Positions 1 to 7,338 of a DNA stretch of 35,748 nucleotides are shown in pieces; position 1 is the first letter of the stretch, and each line of letters starts with the position of its first letter. The DNA is from Acidimicrobiia bacterium. GTDB lineage: Bacteria; Actinomycetota; Acidimicrobiia; Acidimicrobiales; Aldehydirespiratoraceae. Location of the stretch: the NCBI GenBank assembly GCA_024421085.1, contig JAHQYN010000025.1:1-35748 (forward strand), in the 5' to 3' direction. A program made the position numbers and the translations under genes. The notes beneath the pieces are model-generated. The model did not search any database. It was given only the letters and a program-made list of their open reading frames with translations, and was not told the DNA's origin.

Positions 1-271
1 CAAAATAACGCTAGCCCCAGTTCGGGGATGCGCTCATCGGTTTACCGGAACGACCCAAACGATGCCTCTGCGATAACTGGATCGTCCTCCGTTAGCATCA
101 ACGACCTCCTAAGGAATGAAAGGAATGAAAAGCGATGAACACCAAGATGTATCAAATCAGAACAGCCGTATTCGTCCGTGATCTGCATGAGTTCTATCAC
201 TGAGTTGACAAGGGTCGGAGAGGAAAGCCCGAGCAAAGAAAAAGAACATAATCTAGGAGTGGAGGAATGCT
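1..271. other. Left-edge region without a recognised gene
   Basis: I see no protein family here in any frame. It holds a short CCCC-AGTTC-GGGG inverted repeat (15-27) and a tandem 9-bp duplication AGGAATGAA (112-129). A GGAGG ribosome-binding site at 261-265 belongs to the gene starting at 272. A TTGACA hexamer lies at 205-210, but no good -10 sits 16-18 bases downstream, so I do not call a promoter. Confidence 0.4.
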
Positions 272-799
272 GTGGGGTCTACAGAACGAGTCAGTCGAAG
301 CAATGGAGGACGAGCGTGGAAGTCCAGAGCTTGGGGAATATTGATATGCATGGGATTGCTGGTGGTGCTGTCGCCTGCCGCTGGAGCGGCGGTGCGGGGC
401 AGTCCACAAGAGTCGCACTGTGTTGTCGACGTGAGCGGTGGCACCGCGACAGAGGCAGGATGTTTCGAGTCTCTTCGGGCGGCTCGCACCAGTGTTTGAC
501 AGAGCACTGCCAGGGGCGTGTCGGGCGCCCGGTCGTCGAGTGTGCTCGGGGTTCATTTCAAGGGTCAGAACTTCACCGGATCTTCGATCACGATCACCGG
601 GTCGGGATGCTCGGGCCTGGTCTGGAGGCCGTCTGGGTCGTGGAACAACAACATCGAGTCGAGCTATCACTACTGTGGAGAGTCGCCGACCAAGTTCTAC
701 GACTCGTCGTCTTGTTCCGGGCCGAACAAACCGATCTCTGGTTCGGTGCCGACCCTTGGGTGGATCAACAACCGCGCCTCCTGTGTCCGCTACGGCTGA
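272..799 (+). pseudogene. Secreted beta/gamma-crystallin-like (peptidase inhibitor I36-like) protein, interrupted by in-frame TGA
   Basis: The GTG at 272 follows GGAGG by 6 bases. The frame encodes a basic n-region, a hydrophobic stretch (about residues 25-42, ending in PAAGAA) typical of a signal peptide, then a short Cys-containing segment. A TGA at 497-499 interrupts it. The same frame continues to 799 with a Gly/Ser/Asn/aromatic-rich domain holding motifs such as SVLGVHFKGQNFTGSS, SWNNNIESS, KFYD and NNRASCVRYG. These resemble small secreted actinobacterial proteins of the I36/crystallin type. I infer one original gene of about 175 codons carrying a nonsense mutation. The downstream half could start at GTG 518 but would lack a signal peptide. 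The ECF sigma gene begins 32 bases later. Confidence 0.5.
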
Positions 800-831
800 C
801 GGCCGAGTTCGAATCATGCCAAACTGAGCTG

Positions 832-1362
832 GTGAGCGACTCGGCGGATCACCGCCTCGGTGACCCGACGGTGTTCGACGCGTTCTATCGGAGTAATGCG
901 GAGAGCCTTCTGCGATACTTCTATCGACGTACCGACGACCCCGACGTGGCCGCGGACCTCTGTGCGGAGACGTTCGCTGCGGCCCTCACCAACAGTGGTC
1001 AGTTCGATGTCCGACGGGGCAGCGCAGAGGCATGGCTCTACGGGATCGCCAAACGCCAGCTCGCGATGTACTGGCGCCGGCGCAAGGTCGCTGACCGTGC
1101 CAGAACACGGCTGGGCATTCCCCGAGAGCCGATCGATGAAGAATCAGTTGAGGCGCTGCGCCGAACCGAGGACATTCTTGACGGGGCCGCCGCGTTGGAC
1201 GCGCTCGATAAGCTCCCCGTGAAACTTCGCAAGGCGGTGCGGCTTCGAGTCATCGACCAACTCAAATACTCTGAAATCGCCCGCCAACTGAACTGCAGTC
1301 CAGGTGCCGCCCGGACCCGTGTGAGCCGCGGCCTCCACCTCCTCAACGAGATACTGAAATGA
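832..1362 (+). CDS. RNA polymerase sigma-70 factor, ECF subfamily
   Basis: 176 aa from GTG 832; the frame is open far upstream, but homology begins here. Region 2 is about residues 14-50 (FDAFYRSN, LLRYFYRRT, DVAADLCAETF), followed by a region resembling the -10-binding surface (AWLYGIAKRQLAMYWRRR). Region 4 is about residues 120-174 (LDALDKLPVKLRKAVRLR, then the HTH KYSEIARQLNCSPGAARTRVSRG). The size and two-domain layout are typical of ECF factors that redirect RNA polymerase to a small regulon. The gene overlaps the next by ATGA (1359-1362), so the two are co-translated. The secreted-protein gene just upstream is a plausible target or operon partner, but that is inference. Confidence 0.85.
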   Translation: MSDSADHRLGDPTVFDAFYRSNAESLLRYFYRRTDDPDVAADLCAETFAAALTNSGQFDVRRGSAEAWLYGIAKRQLAMYWRRRKVADRARTRLGIPREPIDEESVEALRRTEDILDGAAALDALDKLPVKLRKAVRLRVIDQLKYSEIARQLNCSPGAARTRVSRGLHLLNEILK

Positions 1363-2102
1363 CTGGCGGCAACACCTCCGAATTCCCGTTTCTTGACCGG
1401 TTGGGACAACACCTCCACGACGCGGCGACTGAGCGCGCCGCCGTGCCCCAGCGCCAGCGACAGCGGCACCGTTCGCCGGCTCTCGCAATGTCGTTGACCG
1501 GAGTGCTGGCGGTGATCGCTGCCACCCTCGTGATTCTATGGCCCCGGGCCGAGCCCGCCCAGGCCTTCACCATCACCCGAACCGACGGAACAATCAGGGT
1601 CGAAGTATCCAACCTAGTCACAGACCCCGACGCAGCAGCGGCCCAACTCCTCAATGCCGGATTGAACACGAGGCTGCGAGCCGTTCCGGTTCCAGACGGA
1701 CTGGTGGGTCACGTAGTCTCACTTGAGGTCCACGGCGACTTCGAGGTGGAGACGACACGCGACGCCGAGGGTGTCACGGCCTTCGAAGTCGAGGGGACCG
1801 GTTTCTTCGTCATCAACTACGGACGCCCCGCTGCGGATGGAGAAACCTACATTGCCACAGAGTCCAGCCTTCACTGCGCGGCCTGGCGGGGTCTACGCGT
1901 CGGAGACATCCGCTCTGAGATCGAGAACTCCCTCGAAACGATCCGCTGGCAAATGTTCAACACATCTGACTACCTGCTCACAGAAGTGCCACAACCCGAT
2001 ACGAACGCCTTTGTACTAGACGTGGTCCCACTCAGCACCCAAGAATCGATCATAATCGTGTCCGACCAAGAAAACAGCCTCCCGACCAGCGGGGCATGCT
2101 AG
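1359..2102 (+). CDS. Single-pass membrane protein coupled to ECF sigma factor (possible anti-sigma or regulatory partner)
   Basis: 247 aa. The ATG lies inside the sigma gene stop (ATGA overlap), a strong sign of functional linkage. Residues 1-42 are hydrophilic and Arg/Gln rich, residues about 43-62 form one transmembrane helix, and residues 65-247 are predicted extracytoplasmic with no family I recognise. I see no HxxxCxxC zinc anti-sigma motif in the N-terminal part, so a classical ZAS-type anti-sigma is not supported. Position and topology still fit a membrane regulator of the sigma factor. Two Cys (about residue 168 and the C-terminal residue) could form a disulfide outside the cell. Confidence 0.6.
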   Translation: MTGGNTSEFPFLDRLGQHLHDAATERAAVPQRQRQRHRSPALAMSLTGVLAVIAATLVILWPRAEPAQAFTITRTDGTIRVEVSNLVTDPDAAAAQLLNAGLNTRLRAVPVPDGLVGHVVSLEVHGDFEVETTRDAEGVTAFEVEGTGFFVINYGRPAADGETYIATESSLHCAAWRGLRVGDIRSEIENSLETIRWQMFNTSDYLLTEVPQPDTNAFVLDVVPLSTQESIIIVSDQENSLPTSGAC

Positions 2103-2141
2103 GCCGACACACACTCCCCCCAATGTGCCCCACAGCACAGC

Positions 2142-2172
2142 CAGAAAGGACCCCCACCCCGGGTCCTCTCTG
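2142..2172. terminator. Bidirectional stem-loop between convergent genes
   Basis: CAGA-A-AGGACCC (2142-2153) pairs with GGGTCCT-C-TCTG (2161-2172) across a 7-base loop: an 11-bp stem with one mismatch. It sits between the end of the sigma-partner gene and the end of ispE, which converge. There is no clear U-tract on either strand, so termination efficiency is uncertain. Confidence 0.5.
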
Positions 2173-2188
2173 TGCATGTGAAGGGCCT

Positions 2189-2911
2189 CTAATGCGGTTG
2201 ATGAGCGGCGGGGACGGTGCGGGCGATCAGTCGGTCTTCGCCGGGATGCTCGCCGTTGACCCACCAGGTGCTCCCGCTGCCAGCGAGCCGCGGGCGCTGA
2301 CCCGAAGCGTCGCCGAGTAGGTCGCGCCAGCGTCGCAACTCGGGAGCGACGGCCAGCGCGGCTGCTTCGAGATCGTTGCCGTTGTCGCCGACCGGCCCGC
2401 CGAGTCGGTCCCACTGCGCATAGACCTCGCTGGTCGAGCAATGCACCGGCGGGATCAACAGGGTCACTGTGCGCGCAACGAACGGCAGGGGTTCGACTGT
2501 CTCTCCGATGCCGGTGACCCGGGCCCGTCCGCCGCGGAGGCAGAAGGGCACGTCCGCGCCGATTCCTGCCGCCTTGTGGAGGTTGGTGCAACCGGCCCAG
2601 CGCAGGACCGCTGCGGCATCGGCAGAAGCGCCGCCGAGGCCCGCGCCCGGGGGGATGTGCTTGTGGAGCCGGACCGCCGCGGTGCGACCGCACAACTCGA
2701 GAGCCCGCCACACGAGATTGTCCCGTTCATCGCCGAGGTCCGCAGTACCGTGGGGTCCGACGACCTCAAGGGAGTCACCGTCGGACAACTCGACCACGTC
2801 ACACAGGTCGAGGCTCACCATCTCGGCGTCGATCAGGTGGTAGCCGTCCTCACGGACTCCCGTGATGCTCAGCGACACCGTCAACTTTGCAGGTGCATGA
2901 ATCGCAACCAC
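2189..2911 (-). CDS. ispE: 4-diphosphocytidyl-2-C-methyl-D-erythritol kinase
   Basis: 240 aa, slightly short for the family (about 280-300). GHMP kinase that phosphorylates CDP-methylerythritol with ATP in the non-mevalonate isoprenoid pathway; cytoplasmic. The N-terminal substrate motif is APAKLTVSLSITGVREDGYH, with Lys in the usual APAK position. The ATP-binding glycine-rich loop is PPGAGLGGASADAAAVLR (about residues 86-104), and the C-terminal GHMP motif is RLAGSGSTWW. The start is a GTG at 2911 with weak ribosome-binding sequence. In many actinobacteria ispE directly follows rsmA. Here a plus-strand gene and 252 bp of intergenic DNA separate them. Confidence 0.92.
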   Translation of the reverse strand: MVAIHAPAKLTVSLSITGVREDGYHLIDAEMVSLDLCDVVELSDGDSLEVVGPHGTADLGDERDNLVWRALELCGRTAAVRLHKHIPPGAGLGGASADAAAVLRWAGCTNLHKAAGIGADVPFCLRGGRARVTGIGETVEPLPFVARTVTLLIPPVHCSTSEVYAQWDRLGGPVGDNGNDLEAAALAVAPELRRWRDLLGDASGQRPRLAGSGSTWWVNGEHPGEDRLIARTVPAAHQPH

Positions 2912-2963
2912 CCCGACAGGCTACGCCGCCGACCCGAGAGGCGGGGCTGCCGCGGGCCAAACA

Positions 2964-3069
2964 GTGCGAGGCTGCCGTGGTAAAAGCCTCGCGTCGCGTG
3001 CAGTTGGCGCAACGAACATCACCATTCAGGCGGCTCGTGCGAAACTGCCGTGGCAATAACCTCGCGTCG
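2964..3069. repeat. Imperfect 33-bp direct repeat pair in a divergent intergenic region
   Basis: The copies are at 2964-2996 and 3037-3069 (start-to-start 73 bp) and match at 28 of 33 positions. The first copy contains a perfect 7-bp inverted repeat, GCGAGGC (2966-2972) with GCCTCGC (2986-2992), which the second copy has partly lost. The pair occupies the 252-bp gap between the divergent ispE and nitroreductase-fusion genes, so it could hold operators or RNA hairpins. No protein-coding potential is convincing here. Confidence 0.55.
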
Positions 3070-3163
3070 TATGGGCCGCGTTGTCCCACCTATGCGCTCG
3101 GCCTCCAACTGCTGAATCGGCGGCCGGCGGACGGCTCTGCTGCTCCACGACTAGGCTCCCGCC

Positions 3164-4318
3164 ATGCAGATTGACACAGCAGCGGTCGACCTGGCGCTAA
3201 CCACCACCCGTGCGGTCCGGCGAAGGTTGGACTTGGAACGGCCGGTCGACAGTCAGATCATCCTCGACTGCATCGACGTCGCAGAACAGGCACCGACTGG
3301 AGGCAACCAGTCGAGCCGACGCTGGATCGTGGTGCGCGACCCCGACTTGAAAGCAGAGCTGGCCCGGCTCTACCGCGAGGCCGCCGGCGACTTCATGATC
3401 GCTGCGCGCGACCGAATGGAGGGCACCGACCATCCGAGTGCTGAGGCAATGCGTTCGGCGGCGCACCTGGCGGAGAACCTCGAAAGGGTGCCGGTGATCG
3501 TGATACCGACGATCGTGGGCCGCCACGACGGCAGCGGCGCTCCCGGACTGTTCGATTCGGTGATCCAGAGCGCCTGGAGCTTCTGCGTGGCCCTGCGGGC
3601 CCGCGGACTGGGCAGCGCCTGGACCACCGCAGTGCTCGCCAAGTCTCCAGAGCTCAAGGAACTACTGGGGATTCCCGCGGAGATCACCGAGATCGCCATG
3701 TTGCCGGTCGCTTGGACCAAGGGCACCGATTTCCGTGCCGTCCCTCGACCCCCGGCACGCCAGATCACCTTCTTCGACCGTTACGGAATCACCTGTGGAG
3801 CGGGTCCCAGCGCTGCGCTGAGGATGGCTGACGGCCCCGGTGTGGTCGTGGAGACCGACATAGCCGCTCCGATCGGCGAGGTGTGGGCTGCGGCAACCGA
3901 CATCAACCTTCCTGCCAGCTTCTCCACCGAGTTCATCTCTGCGGCCTGGGACGACGGCCACGACGGCCCCGCGTTGGGGGCATCGTTCGTCGGGCGGAAC
4001 TACCTCGAAGTACTCGGCGACTGGGAGGTTCGGTGCTATGTCGACGTCTGCGACGAGCCCAACGCCTTCGGTTGGTGCACCTCAGACCGAGACAGTCCCG
4101 GTGCTCGCTGGCGCTTCGAGCTCCAAGACCTCATCGGCGGTGGTACCCGTCTGCTGTTTCGGCTGCTGCTGGGGCCCGGCCGGTCCGGGCTCGACGCGTT
4201 CATCGAGCAGGCACCCGACAAGGAGCACCGCCTGATCGCCAACCGCCTCCGCGCCCATCAGTCCAACATGACGCGCGTGCTACAGGGCATCAAGGCTCGC
4301 CTCGAAGCTTCGACCTGA
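3164..4318 (+). CDS. Nitroreductase-SRPBCC (polyketide cyclase/START-like) fusion protein
   Basis: 384 aa. Residues 1 to about 205 are a nitroreductase-family flavoprotein domain. It has TTRAVRRRLDLERPV, the flavin-contacting APTGGNQSSRRWIVVRD, and a C-terminal part with GLGSAWTT, AEITEIAMLPVAW and a PRPPARQITFFDRYG tail. After a short linker, residues about 225-380 (VVVETDIAAPIGEVWAAATDINLP onward) match the SRPBCC hydrophobic-ligand-binding fold. The first domain would use FMN and NAD(P)H; the second may hold a lipophilic substrate. The reaction is unknown. It is encoded against the surrounding minus-strand block, between rsmA and ispE, suggesting insertion. Confidence 0.82.
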   Translation: MQIDTAAVDLALTTTRAVRRRLDLERPVDSQIILDCIDVAEQAPTGGNQSSRRWIVVRDPDLKAELARLYREAAGDFMIAARDRMEGTDHPSAEAMRSAAHLAENLERVPVIVIPTIVGRHDGSGAPGLFDSVIQSAWSFCVALRARGLGSAWTTAVLAKSPELKELLGIPAEITEIAMLPVAWTKGTDFRAVPRPPARQITFFDRYGITCGAGPSAALRMADGPGVVVETDIAAPIGEVWAAATDINLPASFSTEFISAAWDDGHDGPALGASFVGRNYLEVLGDWEVRCYVDVCDEPNAFGWCTSDRDSPGARWRFELQDLIGGGTRLLFRLLLGPGRSGLDAFIEQAPDKEHRLIANRLRAHQSNMTRVLQGIKARLEAST

Positions 4319-4374
4319 AGACCCGCGCGGGCAGGTGAGGGTTTGTCGTGTGGCAGCGATGCATTCCCGTTCTA

Positions 4375-4490
4375 GTTCGCGGCACCGAAATCGGCTACTG
4401 CATGGCCGCGGGGCCGAAATCGGCTACTGCGTGGCCGCGGGGCCGAAATCGGCTACTGCGTGGCCGCGGGGCCGAAATCGGCTGCTGCGG
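4375..4490. repeat. 29-bp tandem repeat, 4 copies, overlapping the rsmA 3' end
   Basis: The units are at 4375-4403 (diverged), 4404-4432, 4433-4461 and 4462-4490. The core GGCCGCGGGGCCGAAATCGG contains the palindrome GCCGAAATCGGC. Since 29 is not a multiple of 3, each copy is read in a different frame. The minus-strand rsmA frame ends at a TAG supplied by copy 2 (4453-4455). The array lies between the convergent nitroreductase-fusion and rsmA genes. Confidence 0.9.
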
Positions 4491-5286
4491 CCAGTCGGGA
4501 CCAATCGCGAAGCGACAGCGTCTCAGGCCGTGCCCGGTTGTCGACTCCCGCTTCCTCGAAGCCCGCAGGATCGACATAGGCCCCCAGAGACCGTCGCAGC
4601 ATCTTGCGACGCTGACCAAAACCGGCGCGCAGCAGAGTACCGATCAGTTCCAGCGGCTCCTCGACCGGCGGGACGGGGTGTCGATCAATCTGCACGAGCA
4701 CGGACTCGACCTTGGGCCTCGGGTGAAACACCGTCGCCGGGACACGACCGACCAGTCTCGCGGTGCCGTGGTAGGCGACGAGCAATGACGGGATCCCAAC
4801 CGCCTTGTCGCCGGCTTCCGCTGCCAGACGCTCCCCCACCTCGCGTTGCACCATCACCAGCATCGACTTCAGTGCCGCCACGTTGCCCAGAAGGTCGACG
4901 ACCAGCGATGCGGCAATGTTGTAGGGCAGGTTGGCGACGAGCCGCCAGTCGTTGCGACCCGCCAGCAGTGCCGCCCAATCGAGGGTCCGCGCGTCGTCGA
5001 CGACCACCCGCACATCGTGGTCGGCGACGATGTCTCGAAGCGCCCGGGCCAGACCGCTGTCGACCTCGACGGCAGTGACCTCCGCGCCAGTCTCCGCCAA
5101 CGCCAGGGTGAGCGATCCCAGACCGGCACCGATCTCAACGACCGCCTCCCCGGCACCCGCTCCGGACAGCTTGGCGATACGGCGCACAGTGTTGGGATCG
5201 ACCACGAAGTTCTGACCCAGCCCGCGGCGCGGCTCCAGACAATGGGAGTCAAGTATCGCGAGCAGTTGCTGAGGAGAGTGCGTCAC
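4453..5286 (-). CDS. rsmA: 16S rRNA (adenine1518/1519-N6)-dimethyltransferase
   Basis: 277 aa from GTG 5286. Dimethylates two adjacent adenines near the 3' end of 16S rRNA during 30S maturation, using S-adenosylmethionine. Visible motifs are RRGLGQNFVVDP at the N-terminus, the SAM site VEIGAGLGSLT, the acidic motif VEVDSGL, the catalytic NLPYN, and FHPRPKVES before the C-terminal helical domain. An ATG at 5364 would add 26 residues and overlap the upstream rpf gene by about 60 bases; GTG 5286 leaves 17 bases between them and gives a normal start. The final residues (LAAAADFGPAATQ) are encoded by the 29-bp tandem repeat, so the native C-terminus has been rewritten. Confidence 0.93.
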   Translation of the reverse strand: MTHSPQQLLAILDSHCLEPRRGLGQNFVVDPNTVRRIAKLSGAGAGEAVVEIGAGLGSLTLALAETGAEVTAVEVDSGLARALRDIVADHDVRVVVDDARTLDWAALLAGRNDWRLVANLPYNIAASLVVDLLGNVAALKSMLVMVQREVGERLAAEAGDKAVGIPSLLVAYHGTARLVGRVPATVFHPRPKVESVLVQIDRHPVPPVEEPLELIGTLLRAGFGQRRKMLRRSLGAYVDPAGFEEAGVDNRARPETLSLRDWSRLAAAADFGPAATQ

Positions 5287-5303
5287 TGTCTCGGCTGCAC
5301 ACC

Positions 5304-6428
5304 CTACAGGTACCCGAGTTTTCGTGAACAAGAGGGCCAGGGCCGCCAACCGTTGATGTCCCATAGCTCCTGCGCCATGCGGTCCTGATCCGCCGCTGAC
5401 GCCTCGGCGGGATCGACCCCGACAAGTTGGTCAGCTCCGATCCGGCGCGCCACCCAGTCCCACGTCGAGCGGGAGAACTGGTAGGCGCCCCGATAGCGGC
5501 CTCCGGGACTGACGGCCCGGTAGTTACCGTGGGACTCGCACTGTCGCAGTGCTTCCCATTGCTCTGGTGTCGGAACCGCGGCGTCGGCTGCGGCTTGGGG
5601 GTCAACGGTGGTGTTCGCCGCTGCACCGGTTGCGGTCGCAACCGTGGTCGTCGGTGGCGTGGGCGCGTCCAGAACCTCCGCGTCGGTGGATGCGCTGGTC
5701 GCAGACGCATCAGCGGACCCCCCGACTGCCGGAACCGTCGTAGCCGTCGACGACTCAACAGTCGGCGGCACCGTAGCGGACGACGCATCACCTGCCGGAA
5801 CCGTCGTAGTAGCCGACGACTCAGCGGCCGCAACCGACGCAGTAGCCGACGACTCACCTGCCGGAACCGTCGTAGCCGTCGACGACTCAGCGGCCGCAAC
5901 CGACGCAGTAGCCGACAACTCACCCGCCGGAACCGTCGTAGCCGTCGACGACTCAGCGGCCGGAGCCGACGCAGTAGCCGTCGACGACTCAGCGGCCGGA
6001 GCCGACGCAGTAGCCGACGACTCAGCGGCCGGAACCGTCGTAGTAGCCGACGACTCAGCTGCCGCAACCGACGCAGTAGCCGACGACTCCACAGTAGACA
6101 GCACCGCAGTCGACAGCAGCGCAGTTGTCGGCGCTGGCACCGTCGTCGAAGTCGCCCGGGCTTGAGACTCCGCGGCGGCGCGGGCCTCCGCGGCCAACGA
6201 CAATGCCCGGGCGCGGACCGCGTCGCGGTGTTGTCGATGCGTCTTGGTCCACGTTGCGGCGCGGTCAAAGAACGCCTCGACGTCGACCGACACCAAGGGA
6301 TCCAAGCTGCTACTCGCAGGCTGCTCAGAAGCTGACACCGCGATTGTGGAAAGGTACAGACCCAGCAAGATTGAAACCGCTAGCGAGGCACCAATGAGCT
6401 TGCGTCGTCCGTTCGTGATGGCATCCAG
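5304..6428 (-). CDS. Resuscitation-promoting-factor-like secreted transglycosylase
   Basis: About 374 aa if started at CTG 6428, or 354 aa from TTG 6368. The CTG gives a full signal peptide (basic NGRRK, then a hydrophobic stretch ending in AVSA) and has GGAAAGGA upstream. The TTG would remove the charged n-region. After an Arg/Ala-rich segment comes a low-complexity linker of about 180 residues (Ala/Ser/Thr/Val/Pro, units like AAESSATTTVPAG). The last 75 residues are the catalytic domain, with WEALRQCESHGNY carrying the expected catalytic Glu, then YRGAYQFSRSTWDWV. It should cleave peptidoglycan at exit from dormancy. The gene sits at the rpfB position between tatD and rsmA. Confidence 0.85.
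   Translation of the reverse strand: MDAITNGRRKLIGASLAVSILLGLYLSTIAVSASEQPASSSLDPLVSVDVEAFFDRAATWTKTHRQHRDAVRARALSLAAEARAAAESQARATSTTVPAPTTALLSTAVLSTVESSATASVAAAESSATTTVPAAESSATASAPAAESSTATASAPAAESSTATTVPAGELSATASVAAAESSTATTVPAGESSATASVAAAESSATTTVPAGDASSATVPPTVESSTATTVPAVGGSADASATSASTDAEVLDAPTPPTTTVATATGAAANTTVDPQAAADAAVPTPEQWEALRQCESHGNYRAVSPGGRYRGAYQFSRSTWDWVARRIGADQLVGVDPAEASAADQDRMAQELWDINGWRPWPSCSRKLGYL
5690..6110. repeat. Degenerate in-frame repeats encoding the Rpf linker
   Basis: Blocks such as GTCGACGACTCAGCGGCC and GGAACCGTCGTAGCC recur many times with small changes. On the minus strand they encode ESSAT, ASVAA and TTVPAG peptides. No stop occurs in frame, consistent with selection for a flexible wall-spanning linker. 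Confidence 0.75.
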
Positions 6429-6490
6429 AGCAGTTGTCCTTTCCCTCTGACCAAGCCCTCAACACGGCTACTAACCTGACAGGGGCATCA

Positions 6491-6520
6491 ACCATAGCGG
6501 ATTTTGTAACACAACTGCAA
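6491..6520 (-). promoter_or_regulatory. Candidate promoter for the rpf gene
   Basis: On the minus strand TTGCAG (6520-6515) and TATGGT (6496-6491) are 18 bases apart in the 150-bp gap between tatD and rpf. A start near 6484 would give a leader of about 55 bases. The region is AT-richer than its surroundings. I see no match to a ydaO/c-di-AMP riboswitch, although such elements precede rpf genes in other actinobacteria. Confidence 0.3.
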
Positions 6521-6580
6521 AACTCTGGCGGCAACAACAAGAGCGACGAGAGGAGCCACGGGCGCAGGCCGCTCGCTCTC

Positions 6581-7333
6581 TCAAGCCTCGCCGAGACCAT
6601 ACATGACCGAAGACGTCTTCCAAACCGCGGCTTCCACTTCATGCACGGGCACACCCTTGACCGTCGCTACAGCCGCTCCGACCAGGGGAACCAACGCCGG
6701 ACGGTTGGGTTTTCCACGATGCGGCACCGGTGCCAAGTAGGGGCTGTCGGTCTCGACGAGCAGGCAGTCGAGCGGGCATGCCGCCACCGCGGCACGCAAC
6801 TCATCAGCACGCGCGAAGGTGATGATCCCCGAGAACGAGACCAGCGCGCCCCGCGCCAGGCACTGTTCGAGCTCGGCTGTGCCGCCGCTGAAACAGTGGA
6901 ACACGAGCCGCTCGGGGACGCCCTCCCGATCAAGGACCTCGAAGGTCTCCGGCCAGGCGCTGCGGGAGTGGATCATCAACGGGAGATCGTGGCGATGGGC
7001 CAGGCCGATCTGTCGGGCGAACATGTCGACTTGGGTGCGGCGCGGCGAATGGTCGTAGTGGAAGTCGAGCCCGCACTCCCCGACCGCCACGACTCCAGGC
7101 GACGACAACAGCTCCTCAAGCCCGTCGATTCCATCCTTGGCATCGTGGGGGTGAACTCCCGCGGTCGCCCACACTCCTTCGATCTCGCCGGCCAGAGCGA
7201 TCATCTCGCGCGACCCCTCGATCCCGGTGCCGACTGTGATCAGACGCTCAACGCCTGCCGCGCGTGCTTCTTCTGCCAGTTGGCGGCCCTCCGCACCGGC
7301 TGGGAGGTGGCAGTGCTGGTCTATCCAGGCCAT
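6581..7333 (-). CDS. tatD: TatD family metal-dependent hydrolase (DNase)
   Basis: 250 aa from ATG 7333, which lies 5 bases after the metG stop. TIM-barrel amidohydrolase-type nuclease. Metal-binding motifs are visible: DQHCHLP near the N-terminus (the usual DxHxH, here with Q at the second place), AVGECGLDFHY, MIHSR, FHCFSGG and VETDSPYLAP. Members remove nucleotides from DNA 3' ends or act in quality control. The frame is open upstream into metG, but homology begins at MAWIDQHCH. The metG-tatD-rpf-rsmA order matches mycobacteria. Confidence 0.92.
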   Translation of the reverse strand: MAWIDQHCHLPAGAEGRQLAEEARAAGVERLITVGTGIEGSREMIALAGEIEGVWATAGVHPHDAKDGIDGLEELLSSPGVVAVGECGLDFHYDHSPRRTQVDMFARQIGLAHRHDLPLMIHSRSAWPETFEVLDREGVPERLVFHCFSGGTAELEQCLARGALVSFSGIITFARADELRAAVAACPLDCLLVETDSPYLAPVPHRGKPNRPALVPLVGAAVATVKGVPVHEVEAAVWKTSSVMYGLGEA

Positions 7334-7338
7334 ACCGC

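Noticed and set aside
497-499. Selenocysteine codon in the secreted protein gene
   Set aside because: No conserved Cys is evident at this position and I saw no clear SECIS hairpin just after it; a nonsense mutation is simpler.
2964-3069. CRISPR-like repeats near ispE
   Set aside because: Only two imperfect copies; diverged in the middle; no cas genes.
5427-6335. Plus-strand 302-codon Arg-rich frame opposite rpf
   Set aside because: Antisense of the repetitive rpf linker, low complexity only.
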